A stretch of 64,000 nt of DNA. Source: Channa striata (Eukaryota; Chordata; Actinopteri; Anabantiformes; Channidae). Where the stretch lies: positions 15,495,165-15,559,164 of the forward strand of contig CM065172.1 in NCBI GenBank assembly GCA_033026295.1. Reading direction: 5' to 3'. Below the pieces are notes generated by a model, which was given only the letters and a program-made list of their open reading frames with translations, searched no databases and was not told the origin of the DNA. Below, piece after piece: positions 14,761 through 29,700 of the stretch. A program made the position numbers and the translations under genes. How positions within the stretch are numbered: position 1 is the stretch's first letter; every line of letters begins with the position of its first letter.

Positions 14761-17700
14761 GTACAGGTGAACACAGTTTTATTTCCCTTCAACTGGGCTT
14801 CAGAGGGTTGGACCTCCCGACCTCCAGCTCAGAGAGGACTACGATCATGCCTCTCTGGACGAGAGGACTCTGCAGGGTTCAGGTCTTACTTAAAACTTAC
14901 ATAATGTGATATGTGTAGACTTTGACTTCAGCATATTTAACCTTGTCCTTCTCCCATGTTTTGTGTTTGCAGTGCATTAGTGGTTCTGTTTTTCCCAGAG
15001 CCAGAACCATGTCCAGTGAGCTATGTTTGTGTCGGGTTTGAGTCACGCTTATGTCACACAACTAATTTAAAATACTGCTCACGTCGGCTCACGTGTCACG
15101 TTACATAAATTTGACACACTACATGGCATATTCGCAACCCAATATGATGTTTTTAAACAATCCAAATGTATTTTTTTATTCAACAAACACATAAAGCCTC
15201 CAAGCCCAAGTATTTCAGCAGAAAACAGAAATACATCAAATTAGAACAGTTTGTTTTTACACTGATTTGTTTTTTATATGTTTTTACCACATTTTCATTT
15301 TCAACCTGATAAACAGCAGATTGGTAACTCTTGCCAGTAGTAGTTTTCTCTTACCCAGCGTCTTCCTGTAGACTCCTCCATAATTCTGCCTGTGCTCTGC
15401 TTTGTAAACAAAGACTCTGGGCTCCACATGCTGTGAAGACGCAGTGTGAGACGCAGCTCCCTCACAATGCATGAAAATTCACTATTAAACTTTTTAGGCA
15501 TTGATGCCTAATTAATTTGTCATAATACTTTTAGTCATATACAATTGCTGCTTGCACTCTAAACAAAGAAAATGAAGCACTATATAAAATATCAGATCAT
15601 TCTCCTGTTTTGGTAATCAAAAATGCTTTACAAAGGGTTTGTAATTTCTTATTAAAGTGGCTTTGTTAATAGCTAATAAATCATTAACTAATATGTCACA
15701 GACTACTTACAAGCCCATGATATTAACTTTTAGGTTGCCAAGTATTAATAAAAACCTCAGGTAGGCTGTTGTCTGCCAGCAGGACTTTTAGCTCTTTAAA
15801 CCATCAGGACAGCCATGTAATGATTTGCTTACCAAAGAAACGGACGAGCTGCATTTTTGAGTTAGACATAAATATTTAATGAAATGGAGAAAGATTTTCC
15901 AAACAAGTTTTCAGGGCCTTTAAAGCTACAATATTGAACTCCTTCTTGATCCCATTCACACCACATGAGCTGAACTAAGCTTGTTTTCTACAGCTTCTTC
16001 TTTAACTACACAAACTAAATATTATTATATTTCCAACTCTATTCAGAAACTCAAGCCTGCACTGTAAAATAAACAACCTGTTCAAGAAGTAAATATCAGC
16101 AATTTCCTGCGTTTGCGTGATTTTCTTTGTTGGTCCATCTTTGTGAGGAGATTTTATCTCAGTGAGGACTGCAATAAAAACCCCCACAAGCACAAATTCA
16201 CAAATAGATAATATAAACTCGTGTTTAAGCTGTGGGAAGTTTTCAAGATCATATCTATCTTTGGAAGCCTTCCCACCTTTAAAGAATCGCATTTTAGTGT
16301 GTCTACGATCCAAACCGGCTGGCTGGTCCACATAAAAGTCTGGCCTGGTAATGGTTTGAGGGCAGGCCTGAGAGCTTTGTTTCTTGACATGGTGTTTGTT
16401 TGGATCTTGCACTCCTGCACACACTGACACATATTTTCATAGTCCGTTCCTCTCTCTCATCACTCGCGTCCACACCTTTCGGAGCACGGCGTTCTGTCAT
16501 TCCTTTTCTTCTTTCCTGCCCCGTCCCCTCATCTCTGCTTCTCTGCCTCTATCCATTTTCTTCCCCCCTCCTCTTTCTCATCCTCCCTGTGATTACTGCC
16601 ATCCATCTCGGCACACACTCTCTGGTTGTGGGTTAAATATGTTTAAAGTCCTCCAGTACGACCGTGACCTGACTGCTGCCCGGTTTTAACTAACCATAAC
16701 CTTGTCTGTCAAGTAAGGCTCAGTTGTAATACAGCCAAGTGTTCAGGGAGGGGAAGAAGTCACAGAGGATACTGAAAGAGGTTTGGAAAATATCTAGATC
16801 GAAAACAGGTTGGAAATGATGTGTTGACACAGAAAGTAGAGGAGAGGAATTGTTCAAGAAAGGCCAGAGGAAAAAGGGAGCTGGGGAGGCAGGGGGAGTG
16901 TAGAAAGGGGGCAGAGCCGGAGGCGATGTGTGTCCTAATGCTGTGTTCTTTCCAGAAATAGCAATCACCTCAATGAGGTGCTGGCTGGCTGGAAGGTGTG
17001 TGTCTGTCTGTCTGTCTGATTGTGAATGTACAGTATGTGAATCTGTTTTAGTGCCTGAATCCATGTGTGTGTCCACCATTATTCATGTCTCTTTAGTCCT
17101 GACCTTTGCCCGTGTCTCCTACCTGTGTGTTCTCCACTGGATCACTGTGTGGTGCATTGTCCCAAACACGGCTCAGTACCAGACACCCAAAGCTCTAGAA
17201 GTTCCCACCAACTGACCAGTGTAGCATGACGGGGCTGTCGTCATTAACCACAACACAATGACTCCCTCAGGCGCTTGAATTACCTTCCTGTCTTGCCTGT
17301 AGTGAAGTCAGCGATTTGCTCAAGCACCCATACATCCAGCGAATAGCTTTTCTCTATTTCATAACAGCATGACTCAGATGTCTTATCATTGGATTCATAA
17401 TAATATTCCACCTGGATGCCGTGATCGTTGAAGGAGATTTATTAGTACAGCAAATCAGGGTCTAAGTGCCAAGGATGATGATGGGTTTGCAAATGTGATA
17501 TTTTAGAGAATTTAGGAGAAGCGGTCTGGGTACCATCTCTGTCTTTAATTAGCCCACAGGATTAAGTGTTGCTTAGCATTTAAGCTTTTGTGTCTAAAAC
17601 ATGCAGGTAGAGGCAGCGGAAAGTATTAGATTTCACATCGCAGCTGCTTGTTAACTAAAGCAGGCTTTTCTTTGTCTTCTTTTGTTATTGTGTGTGTCTG

Positions 17701-20700
17701 TACTGTAAGTCGGTTGTCGAATGTTGTATGGATTGCCCTGGGCTTTGCTAAAGACATTCAACATCCTTGAATAATGAATTGCAAAACATTTTAACTTGTC
17801 AAGTGCTTTGATTCATGACCAGATACCTGCAGAACTGATGACACTCCCATCGGCCTTGGCAGAGCTGTGCATTTAGCAAGTTTTAATGTGCGTTAAACGC
17901 GATCAGCGTTACCTGCGTCGTCACCGTGAACCTGTTGGCATTCTTTAGCTCAAAGCTCTGCTGTGCCTTACAGCGATTGCTGGCACTTAGTCTGGTTTAA
18001 TAATTTGTAACATCTGAAAATGGATTTTACTGCACTTTGTAACAACTGCTGCCGATGCGTTCAGCTCAGTGCACATTACATCACATTAATTTAATGTTCT
18101 TTGACTGCACTCCTTTATTCTATAAAGATGGTAACCTCAGGGTGTATGATAGAGCTGTAATCATGGTATGGTCCACTCTTTAATGCACTCTGATCTTTAA
18201 TGCCGCACTCGAGCCATGAATGACTCAGTCGTGCCATATTCTCAAAGCTCGATTACTACCCTCTACATAACATGCAGTGTTCTTTAATGCTCCATAACCT
18301 TAATGGCACATGACCTTTGCAGACATTAAGCCAACCATTTAGCTAGTTCCACTGGTCATTTACCATAGCAAAATGTCATTTACTCAGCGTTTATTACCTT
18401 CATGTGAACATATTTCAAGTCCGTTCTTCCTCAGATCATTTCTAATAATAAGACTATGTTTAATTCAGAGTAAAATAGGATCTAGTCATTGCCTTGTCTC
18501 AGCTTTTTCCAGTTATCTTTCAGATTTTTTCTTTCCTTACATGCCAACACTCCTCCCTTCCCTCCTCCTCAACCACATCAATCTTCATTCTTATTGTTAG
18601 CTTTTCTGGGTTCGCATTAAAGTTAGCCATCTATCTGGGTGGTGGTGGAAAAGCAGCCCCTGACCGATCTCAGTGCACAAAGGAAAGATACACAGAGATG
18701 CCAATAGTTGCTGTGTGTCCTGAAGGTAGACACAGCTGAGACCCAGATGAATATGTTCTATTAGTGTATTCTGGTACACCCGAAAACAGTGTTTGATTTA
18801 GATGGAGAATCACAAAGGGCAAGTAATACAGAAAGATTAATAAGATTAGAGGGCAGAAATTAAAATAAGCTCATTTCTAAAAGCATTACCCTGGCTCTAT
18901 GAGTAATAGATATCCTTAAACCTGGACTTGTGCATAATGCGAGGTTTTCATGGGAGCCCTTTTTGAGAAATCTTTAAACTCTCTCGTGATACTTTGAGCC
19001 TCTGATTCTATTTAAAGCTGAAGTTTGATTCATTTTATTGTTTCTCGTGTGCAATGACAATAAAAATGAAATAAAGAAAAAATCAAATCAAATCATTTAA
19101 ATGTTGCAAGACCCACACAAAATGTTCACAACAGTCCTGCTTATGTTTCGAATCAGCACACCAAAAATGGACACGGTTACCTTATATCCTTGACTTAATT
19201 ATGGATCTGTGTAGTGTACCCCACCTTCAGTCCAGTGACAGCTCTGTAGGCTCTAGACCCCTTGACCCTGAGCAGGATAAATGATGGAAGTTTCCTTTTT
19301 CTCCTGCTGTACGTGTTGCTCACAGAAAAAGAAACGAGGCCTTCAAAGAAAAGAACACAGTCCCTACAGTCAAACATGGAGGAGGTTCAGATGTTTTGCT
19401 GTTGCTTTGCTGCTTCTGGTGTTGGATGCCTTGACTATGTGAATTTCTGATGATTACCAAAGAATTTTGGGGCCCAAAAATAGTGGCCAGCGTCAGAAAG
19501 CAGCGACTCCACCCAAGGTCACGGGACTTCCAGCAGAAAATGACCCGAAACTCACCTCAAAAAGCATTCAGAAATGGTTACAAACAAAACACTGGAGAGT
19601 TCTGAAATGACCAGCAATGAGTCCAGATCTGAATCCAATAGAAAACCTGTGGAGAGATCACTGAACCGCAGTTGGGAGAAGGCATCCTTCAAATCATAAT
19701 GACCTGGAGCAGTTTGCAAAAGTAGAGTGGTCCAAAATTCCAGTAGAGAGGTGTGAGAAACTCTTTCATAGTTACAGGAAGCCATTGATTTCAGTTACGT
19801 TTACCAAATAATAAATTAAGAATGCCAATAATTTTGTCAGTGCATTTTTGGGGTTTGACTTTTCGTTTTTTTTGTGTTTTGTTCCAATGCAAACAAAAAC
19901 AAAAAAAAAATGAGCACCAAAACATTTGCAAATGGAACAATTTTCTGAGAGAAGGGTTGTACTTTCTGATACAACTGCAAAGGTGCTGGTATTTTTGGCC
20001 ATGACTGTGTGAAAAATAAAGTTTACATATTTAATAAGATGTTTCTTCACTTTCTCTGAACCAGTTGTAGTCCTCACACGTACTAAATAGTTAGATTACT
20101 GTCACCGTTCACGAGCATTACATCGGCTCAGGGCTGACATGGCAGAAACCAAACAAAACCCAGTCCTTATCTGTCCTTCCCTCCCTCCATTCTGCCACCA
20201 CTTGCTCTAAATCATCTCATGATTGTTTTCAGTCCTCGCTCAGAAGGTTGAAGTCAAAAGGTGGAGACGACTTCGGCTGAGAGTGCTTTGCCCTTCGAGA
20301 CAATCAATAAAGTCACCTGCATGTTGCAAGAAAAGAAAGAGATGGCGAGATGTTAACAGGGGACTTCACTGAGGGCAGTCGTGACTGCTGCTATAAATTA
20401 TGTATAAACGCAACATCCTAAACACTGTTTCCGAGCAGAGCTGTATCTTTCACTATATAGAGGAGGTAATCCAGGCTTAGCAGACGTATTTTGTCTCTGA
20501 GTGGTGTTAGTCCGATGTTAAGCTGTCTTTGCCACAGAGGCCGATGTCTGTGCGCCAGAGGTGTCGGAGGACTTGATTTCCTCCCAATCGATTCTTGATT
20601 TCACCAGCTCCCAACTGGATTTCCTAAAAGTCAATTTTCCCCAACTTTGCCTCCTCCCCTTTTGCTCTCTTTTCTAGCCGGCTCTCCTCCTGTGTGTTTT

Positions 20701-23700
20701 ATCATAAAGAAACATACCTCGGAGGATGTAACTGACTTATTTCCTTGTGGCAGAAATGTCAGCATGTATAAAAGCGGGTTTTAGGATGAGTGGCAGGCAG
20801 CTGCAAAACAAAATGAGATCCGTGTGTATTTGTGTGTCTGCACGTGTGCATGGTGGTGTGTTTCCTCATCAGATGGTCTCGTCCTTCACTTGTTTGGTTC
20901 AGAGGCAGGCCTGAGGCAAAACCTAATCTGGTCTCATAACTTGAGTGCTCCACTTTTTACTCAGCCAAATCCTATATAGGCAGTTTAGCAAAGCTGTAAC
21001 TTGCAAGGTGCCATGAATTTTTAAACTTTTAACTAAAATATGAACTTCTAACAAAACTTCCTGGCAATGCTCAGCGGAGTATGGCATGGGAGCTGAGTGG
21101 ATATGTAGCATTTTTTAATCATTTGAAGATATGCCAGTTTAGATCCCTTAGCTGGCAGCAAATAGTGTAAAATGAAGCATTTGTGCTGGCTTGCATCCTA
21201 TAGCTATAATCTTTAAAGTGTGATTGATCCTAAATTGTGGCTTCATGGCAGTGAGAAGCGAAACAAAGAGGAAAAAATGTGTTTGGATCAGTTTATTGGC
21301 CCTTGGGTGTGTGAAAACATCTGGACTTTTTCAGGCAGTGATATTGAGCATCACTAGTCTGATGGCTGGTTGGAAGTTGTTACGCTAATTCAGATTTTTC
21401 CAAGTTGTTTAATTTAAAGTCACGGTGAAACTAAATTGTTTTTTTGTCTGCTGCTGCATACAAATCTGCTCTGTAAACCACATGTTCTGTGTTAGTGAGA
21501 ATTTCATAGTTTAAACGTCTTTGTATAACTTTTGCACCCACAGTCCTTGCATTAAATTGTCTGAATACTGCAGTTTTTTATGTACAGTATAACTAGATGG
21601 AAAACTTAGGCAGTACATGTGTAAAGCGTGTGGTCGGGCAGCTGCATTGACAAATGCAGCCTAATGTGCAGCAAAAAAAAAAAAACACCACACACTGAAA
21701 ACAACAAGCCAGCGAGCGTGTCCGAGCACGGGGGCAGTGGTGACCTGAACCCAGTAGTTTTTCAATCCTGCTCCTCAAGGACGCCTGCTCTGCTTCAGTT
21801 GCAGCTAAGCCTGCACTCCCCGCTGCTTATCACATGGATCATGTGTGTTGTACCACTTCCCTTTGTTTTCCCTCACTCCACCTTCGTCTGAGATGGTATC
21901 TTCCAGCGTCTGAATGACTGAAAACACCTGGTGCAACTAATCAGCAGTGGGTAGTTGGAAAAACAAGCAGAGCCGAGGTCCTTCAGGATCCAGCTCGAGA
22001 GAGATCAACTTAGGGAAGCATCCTAGCGGCCAGAAGGTTGGCAGTTCAATCCCCGGACCGGCAGGGTAAAAATCTGAGTAGGCGTGTAAAAATGCAGCTC
22101 AACTGGCCCTTTAACCCTGACTGTTCCTGAAAAACGGAGTAGACTGTACATGGAGAAATATGCAGGAAATGCACCTTTTGGTTCCTCTGTGTAGGTGTTA
22201 ATGACAGTCCTGTGTCCGTGGCTTCCTTATAATCAGTGTGCTCTCAATAATGGTTCAGCTGCAGTTCAGACTCAATCTGCCATGATGTGTCTCTGCCTGA
22301 AAGAACACATGGGCCTTAGACACAGGCACCCAGGTCCCAAGGGTCCCAGGAATCTATCAGAGGACTGCAGCAGTAGATTTAATCTAGCGGGACATGCTCT
22401 TAACGTCCCCTCCATTACCTCTGCGCTGCCTGGCAACCATCGTTTCAGTCCCAGGCTAATGTGTGTATGGTGACCCCTGAGAGTCTCATTGGCTGAGCAC
22501 AAAGCCAAAACACAAGGAAGGGTTAGCCCAGTGGCTTGTGGGAACGCTGTGCCAGCACAAATGAACACCAGCGTGGCGGAAACTTGTCAAAGACAGCAGG
22601 AGGGACGGTGGGAAAGACAAAAAAGTTTAGCGAATGTAAATTATTTAAAGTTAGCAGTGTTATAGCTGCTACGTTAGAAAGTCGACTGACTGCTGTGCAT
22701 GTGTGGGCTCACATGCAGCCCTGTGTCGCTCCCCTGCCTCTCTTTAAATTACTAAATCACAGCATGAGCTACCTGCAGGTCAACAAACATTACTGTTTTA
22801 TTAAGTGTAACTCAAGTGAGGGAATGAGCTTGAATTACCATACATTACCATGCTCCTACTGGGCATGTATTTCTGCTGGGAGTATATATATGACTTATAT
22901 GTGTATGCTTATGCAAATCTAGCTGTGAAGATGAGTTATGCATGCAAAACGACATATAGAGATATGCAAACACACATGGACACACTCAATTAGCCTCCCA
23001 GTGGTGCTCGGCCTCCCTACTACTGCCTGCTCATCACTTACACAGCTCACATTGTCCATCTAGCGATTCATCTTCAATGAATCTGTCATTGCATTGTAAA
23101 AAGCAGACGGCAAAGCAACAGAAACACACACACACACATACACTTTGTAGCTGCACCAAGCCTGACACCCAACTCTTGACTTTGATGGGAAAATGGCGGG
23201 CCTTTGATAAGTGAGTGACTCAGATTACACAAGCCTGTAAAAGCAGTTATTGTAACCTGGAGATTTATAGAGATCCACACTTTCACACAGGCCAACGCAC
23301 ACTCAGACATAATTTCACGCGCGGTCTTGCCTTGGGTGGAGCAAAAACTAAGATGTTAGAGCATAATCCTTGTACTGTGTCTACAGAAGAATTCACTTCA
23401 AGGACAGTGTATCTGCTCCTCCACTGAGTCTTTATCCTCTTGATCGTCATCTCTGTTGCTGACTCCACACTGATCATGCTGTACGGGCTTTATGACTAAA
23501 GATGAATTTAAGTCGACATTAACATAGTGGCTTGCGGGTAAAGTTGTAAAGCATCATGGCCTGGACACGTCTTTGATTTAGTTTAATAAACCAAACAGCG
23601 AACACTGCAGCACAAAGAAACGGAATTCAGCGTGTTAAATACGAAATGACACTTTGCTGCTTAATTCTTACAGGATTTACCTGCACCACTTCTAGCTGCT

Positions 23701-26700
23701 GCTGCAACTGATTTTCAAAGCAAGGAATGTTTTATCATGTAGTTCCCATAAATCATGCACAGGAGATCAGAGGGAATTTATCACAGGAGATTAGAGTGAA
23801 TGCTTTAGTGGTACATGACTGATTCATCTGTGTGATCACAGCTACAATATGAAGCATGTGAATGTTCGCTAGCTCATATCAATGGGATGACACCCAATAA
23901 TGGGATGTTGTGCAAACACTGACTAACAGGTGCCTTCTCTGGTCTCTTGCTCTTGACAGAAAGCCCGCTTGGCCAGGATACGAATATCCAAGACTGGAAG
24001 CTCCAGTGCCTTCCTCCACAGCAAGCGCAACGGCCTGTTCAACGAAGCTCTCGAGCTCACGGTGAGAAAAGCCTCTGAACAACCCAGTGAAGCAGGTTTG
24101 CTTCACTGAGGTCTGGTCATGGTTTTACTCGAGATCATAACAAAGAAAGCCTGACCTCTTTATCTGCTTGGAAAAATCGTTCCGAGAGTTTTAGATCAGG
24201 CAATAATTAAGTCACTGGGTGCAGGCTTTGCTTGTGATTTCTCTAATTGTCGTTCCTAGAATGCACCCAGCATCCCATCTACGCAGCTAACTGTGATCTC
24301 ATTCGATAAGCGCCACTTCTAATGTCAGCATCCCTGAGCCCAGCTGCCCAGCTGAGGAACAGGCTTCAGGCGATGCAGCAGGAAATGTAAACACAACTCA
24401 AGGATGTTCTGTGCTTTGCCAAAATGTTGCAGTTCACAAGCTCTATAGTGGCCCGAGGCTGACACAGCGCAAAAGCAAAAACAAGTGCTCCCCCCTCCCT
24501 GCCCATCTCCCTCTCTATATGTATTTGTTGCTCTCCCTCTCTCTTCAAATTCGGAGGACAGGATCAAAATGACACCAATGCTGATTCCCAGACTGTGGCA
24601 GGATAATGCATTAAATTCATATGGATGGTGCCTCAAGAAAGGTATACTGCAAGGACTGTAATGTTGTTTTATATATACAGGCCAGTATGGATCTTGGTCG
24701 ATGGGTAAGCTCGCCTGCACAGAAATGCTGCCTTGACGCTTGTTGATGTGCATATTTTCCAGGAGGTATCAAAGTTTGCAAACAACATAAAGACAAGACA
24801 CTTCCTTTGGCTTTTTGTGGTATTTATATAAATACAGTATATACTATACGAATTGTTACTTTTAAATGAAATAATGTTTGAATTAGGGAACTTTATTCAA
24901 TTTTGGAGCAGCATGTGTAGCAACCATTGTTCTAAATCAATATTACAACCATCTGGCATTAAAGACACAAAAAGAGTTTCTTCCAGTGTTGTGCTATTAC
25001 AGCAATATGCAGAGTGATCAGTTAGTCGTTCATAAGCTCATGCAGTATATGAATATATGTGCTAGTACAATTATATGCTAATGTTGTCAACCTTAAGAAT
25101 AAGTGAGAGGCAACTCTTTATTAACAACATGTACAACACCATGCAGTGTGACATAGTGTGTTTCCACTCTCCACAGTATGGTCAGCACGCGGGCGGTGAG
25201 CCATTGCCGCCTCCAAACACACTGCTGATACCATCACGCAGTTGCGTGTAAGAGAAAGACCGAAATAATTCTGCGTAAACACCTGTGTTTTACTGCTGCG
25301 TTAGGTAAAGATAAGCACTATGAACACAGGTGAGCGGTCGAGTCATCAGCACAGGAAAATACCCTCTCAGCAAAGAAGTTTCTGCTTGCAGCAAGAGCCA
25401 CCCGCTTAGAGTAACGCACAGAAAACGTGTACTACAGATCCTCCAAACATGGCGTTTCAGTTGCCTTTTGGCGGTGCTGTGGAGCATGCAGGATCAGGGC
25501 AGTGTTTTTAGGCTTTGGTTTTTTCACAAACATCTCCACTACAAATTCAGCTGGGAAACACTGATGCAACCCACTGAAAGTCTGCACGTACAGTATATAT
25601 AAAACACTTCTGTACTTCTGACAAGAACAATAAACCTTCGACAATATACAGAACAGACCATCTTCCATGGCTCAAGCTACTATTAGGCTATTATGAGAAC
25701 TAATAACAATAATAATGGAGAGGATTTGTGTTGTCGGGTATTTACTTCTGAAACCCCTCAGCAACAGCATGTACAGAAACAAACTGAATGCCAACAACCT
25801 TATATTACAAATATCTTATATATAAATATAGAATTATCTCAGTCAATAAACCTTTTCTTAAATTCTTAGAACCTGATACTAAAGTTATTTATTAAAGTAA
25901 TAAAACTGTAAAAGCACATGGAAAATAAAAACTAATTAACTACTGAGTATTAACAGTTGCACATTTCTGTTATTTTCTGCTGGTTTCACTTATTCTTCTC
26001 TGACCCACCTCACCACTGTCAGAAATACGTTTCTCCACAGAACTAGAACTGGCACATGGTTGGTCATACACAGATGAACACACAAATAAACAAGTAAAAA
26101 GGCCACGAGTGTAAAAAAAAAGGAATATGAAAAACAAGTAATTAACAAGTTGCCTGTAGCCAGCATAGAAATAACAGAGATGGGCGGCAAAATGTCACAA
26201 TGGGAATTTTTCTATGAGTTGAATATAGTGTGTCTCCATTAGCGGTAAGTTGTGCTGAAACGTTCCTTCTGGCACAGATCAATGCACTCGCCTCACCGAT
26301 GTTAACAGACTGGGTCAAAACGCTAATGTTGCAATTGTGCAACTGGCATGACTGTGGCCCTGACGGCTGTTCTCAGCGCTGAACTAAAGTAAAACTCTAC
26401 CTGTCTGTTCTCCTTTTGTCTCCTTTTCCAACTGAAGCAACTTCCGTACAAGATGAACTTTTCAGATCAGGTACTGAAGCAGCAGCCGGCCGCACATCTC
26501 CAACATCTGATTAGTGTATTCCTTAAAAAAAAATATTTGTGTAGGGTACTACCTTTTTTCTGTGTGTGTGTGTGTGTGTGTGTGTTATAGAGTTCCAATG
26601 AGGATGAGCAGCGGTTAAGTAAGTCCACTTCTCTGTTGGAGAGCCAGCACCACCACCTGCTGCACTGTCTGGAGAAAACCACAGTGAGTGCTCTCTCTCT

Positions 26701-29700
26701 CCCTCTCTCTCTCTCTCTCTCGCTCTCTCTCTCACACACACACACACATTCAGCCTTTTAACTATATAAAATAAAAATAAAAAAGCAGTTCACATATTTT
26801 TTCAGGATCACATACATTTGTGGATATTTTTAATTATATTTTAGTGTAAAAACCCAAAATGTGCAATCATCCATACATTCCTTTCATCACTCGCTCATTA
26901 GGGGATAGTATCTGACAGTCAGACACAATGTGTGTACAGTATTTGTGAGCGCATGGATGAGTGGAGCCCACTATAGCGTGATGACCTGTACACTGACGAT
27001 TCCTTTATGTTCACTCGTCTGCCGATATGTAGGTTTCAGCATTGCATTATTCAGAGGATAGCAAATAAAAAAATCTGAGGTGCTATAGTGCACACACATA
27101 CCCACAATCTCTTTGTTTGCAGAGCATGTTTGCAAAAATTTACCATATAAAGGCAACTATAACTATAACTAATTATACCTGCAATATTGACATATCTTTG
27201 AACAGAAATTTGCCCTAAACACAACACAGACATATCAACACCAGGGTTATACGGCTTTGTACAGCCACTAGATTTGATAGATAGAGAGATAGAACTTTAT
27301 ACATCCCCGAAGGGAAATCCCTTATAAAAAAGACTTATATTTAAAAACTAAGAACATCAGTAAATATTAGAAATGAAATTGTCCATTCCCAGTCCAGCCT
27401 TGTTGTGGAGGAGCAACATTATTTTAGTTTTTTCTCTTTACCAACTCCTAAAGGAAATATGTGACTGTTTAGCTGTAAAATGCTTCACTACATTCAGCAT
27501 CAAGTCTCTAATGTTGCACTTTGCAGCTGCGCAGGTAAACTACAGGGTCCTTTGTGCTGCACAGTGCAGGTGGAAATAGTGAAAATGATCTAAAACCCAA
27601 AAAATATAACAAATGAAATAGAGCATATGGGAACTGAACAGTTGGCTTCATCATCACAACTGCCCCCTTTCACACAGACGAGTCATTCATTCTTATAAAA
27701 ACATTAGTAATACAGCATGTGAAGTTATGTCACGCTGTGATAACTGTTGAGGGTGCCATCTTGTGAGGTGTGCAGTGTGTTTACCTGGGCCTGCATAAGT
27801 ATCTAAAATCAGTTACCTGCATATCTTTTGTTTGGCTGAAAGATTGTTCATATTTGATGGAGATGAATAAGATGAAGAGGCTCCCTTGTCCCTTGGCAAT
27901 TAACACCATATAATCAACTTCCCATTCTCTACAGTCGCTGGAAGGAATTGAAAGTATGGAGAATTGCACAGACACACACACACACACTCAGGACACAAAT
28001 AGCATCACAGAGGAGTTATTGATCCAGGCTGTGAATCACAAAATGCCTATATCAAGAACTATACAGTACATAGTCATAAATATAAATCTAGTAAATGTCA
28101 CATCTTTTTTTATCTTTCTCTCTCTCTCTGCCTGCTTCCATTTGCTTGTCCTTTTTGTTTGCAGAACCATGAGTTTGTGGATGAGCAGTATTACCAACAG
28201 AGCTACCTGGAGGCGGGGCTGCAGAATTACCCGTCTCGAAGCCCCTCCCTCTCCAGCCAGGATGGCGTGACGGGCACGTGCTGCACCCGCCGGAGCAAGA
28301 AGCACCACACCCCTTTACCGAATGCCAGTGCCCCAACACATATACAGCCTTTGACACACACGCATACACACCAACAAGGCCTGCAGGAGCTCAGCACCAT
28401 CCACATCCAGCCACTCAGCACCAGGTACAATCACGATTCAGATTATGTGCTGTTTCTGTAATTCAAATACAGCCTTAGTTATTCTCACGCTGCTGTATAT
28501 AATAAAAGTGTTATGAGTTTGGATCATTTGGATTTGCCCTTGTTAAGTTAATTGATGTTAACTTCCCTAGTGTGCTCCGTATTACAATAACCAATTTGTC
28601 TGTATTGTAGAATCATTGTTATATTTGACGAATCATAGATGGTGTGTTTTGTAACAAATTTGCTTAGTGGAATTTGTATTCCAAAAGCAGTGAAGTAAAC
28701 ATGGTTGTCAGTCATGCCACTGAAAATCTAATTTCTCTCCAGCCTCGCACAATTCTGAACTGTAGTGCAACAACAGTACCAGTGGCTGAAATTAACTCAA
28801 TTAGCCATATGTAACTAATGACAACTCATTTCCTGTCCCCACAACATTAACTAAAACAATCTAGCTCTCAAATTTTAATCATCTGGGAATCGGAGAAGAG
28901 GAGTAATTTTTAATTTACATTTATTTAGAATTTGTCATAGGTCAGATGTTGTTTATTGTAATATAAATGTAATATATAATTGTAAACAACAGCCCATTTT
29001 CCACATCCAGGACACAGAGCAACATGCAGATCCCATTGGAGTTGATTTCTAGCCAAATGACAATTGTATGTTGAATATTTATGCATCCTTTACTTTTGGC
29101 TTGGTCCACAAACTCCTGAGGGAAACATTTAGTTGGAGGCAGACTCCAATTTTTTCACCAGTCACTGTTTACTTTGTTGCTCTTTAGTTTGCTAGGAAAG
29201 GCTGAAATCCATTTTTGGGAGCTGAAAGCTCCGTAGAGCTGTGGAGATGGGGTTTGGCACTGCAAGCATCCCATTAACATTATACGGAGTCATTAAGTGA
29301 GAATGGTAATGTTCACTTTGTTCGCACTGGCATGACCGTGATCCCGGTGGCTTTTCTTTACAGTGCTGAAATATGAACACTAGTCAAACAGCTTAGCTTT
29401 TGTCTCATTTTTTTACTGAGACTCATACTCAGTGAAAACAAGACAAACCTTTCAGATAAGGAGCTGATGCAACAGTGGGTTTAACACGTCTAAAATACAA
29501 TTATTCATACACAGGGTTGAAAATACATTTTAATGGAGCTTCCAGATGTACAAGGATTTTTGTATAGGTCAAACAGGATTTTCTGCGGTTTGTTCCTTGT
29601 GAAAGCAAAGCACGGGATTATATCCGTTGGTTAAAGGCACCTAAGAAGAAGTTTTCTCATTCACTTTATCTCAACCAGGACTGGTCTGGAACATTATCCC

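Larger units (their letters stand above)
14761..23959. other. kcnd3 intron
   Basis: A 9.2-kb intron between the S6 exon and the KARLARIR exon. It holds the repeat-tail fragments at 19023-19090 and 19215-19290, a Tc1/mariner relic at 19325-20008, a probable MITE at 21756-22010 and a SINE-head-like piece at 22020-22080. No other coding signal was seen. Confidence 0.85.
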
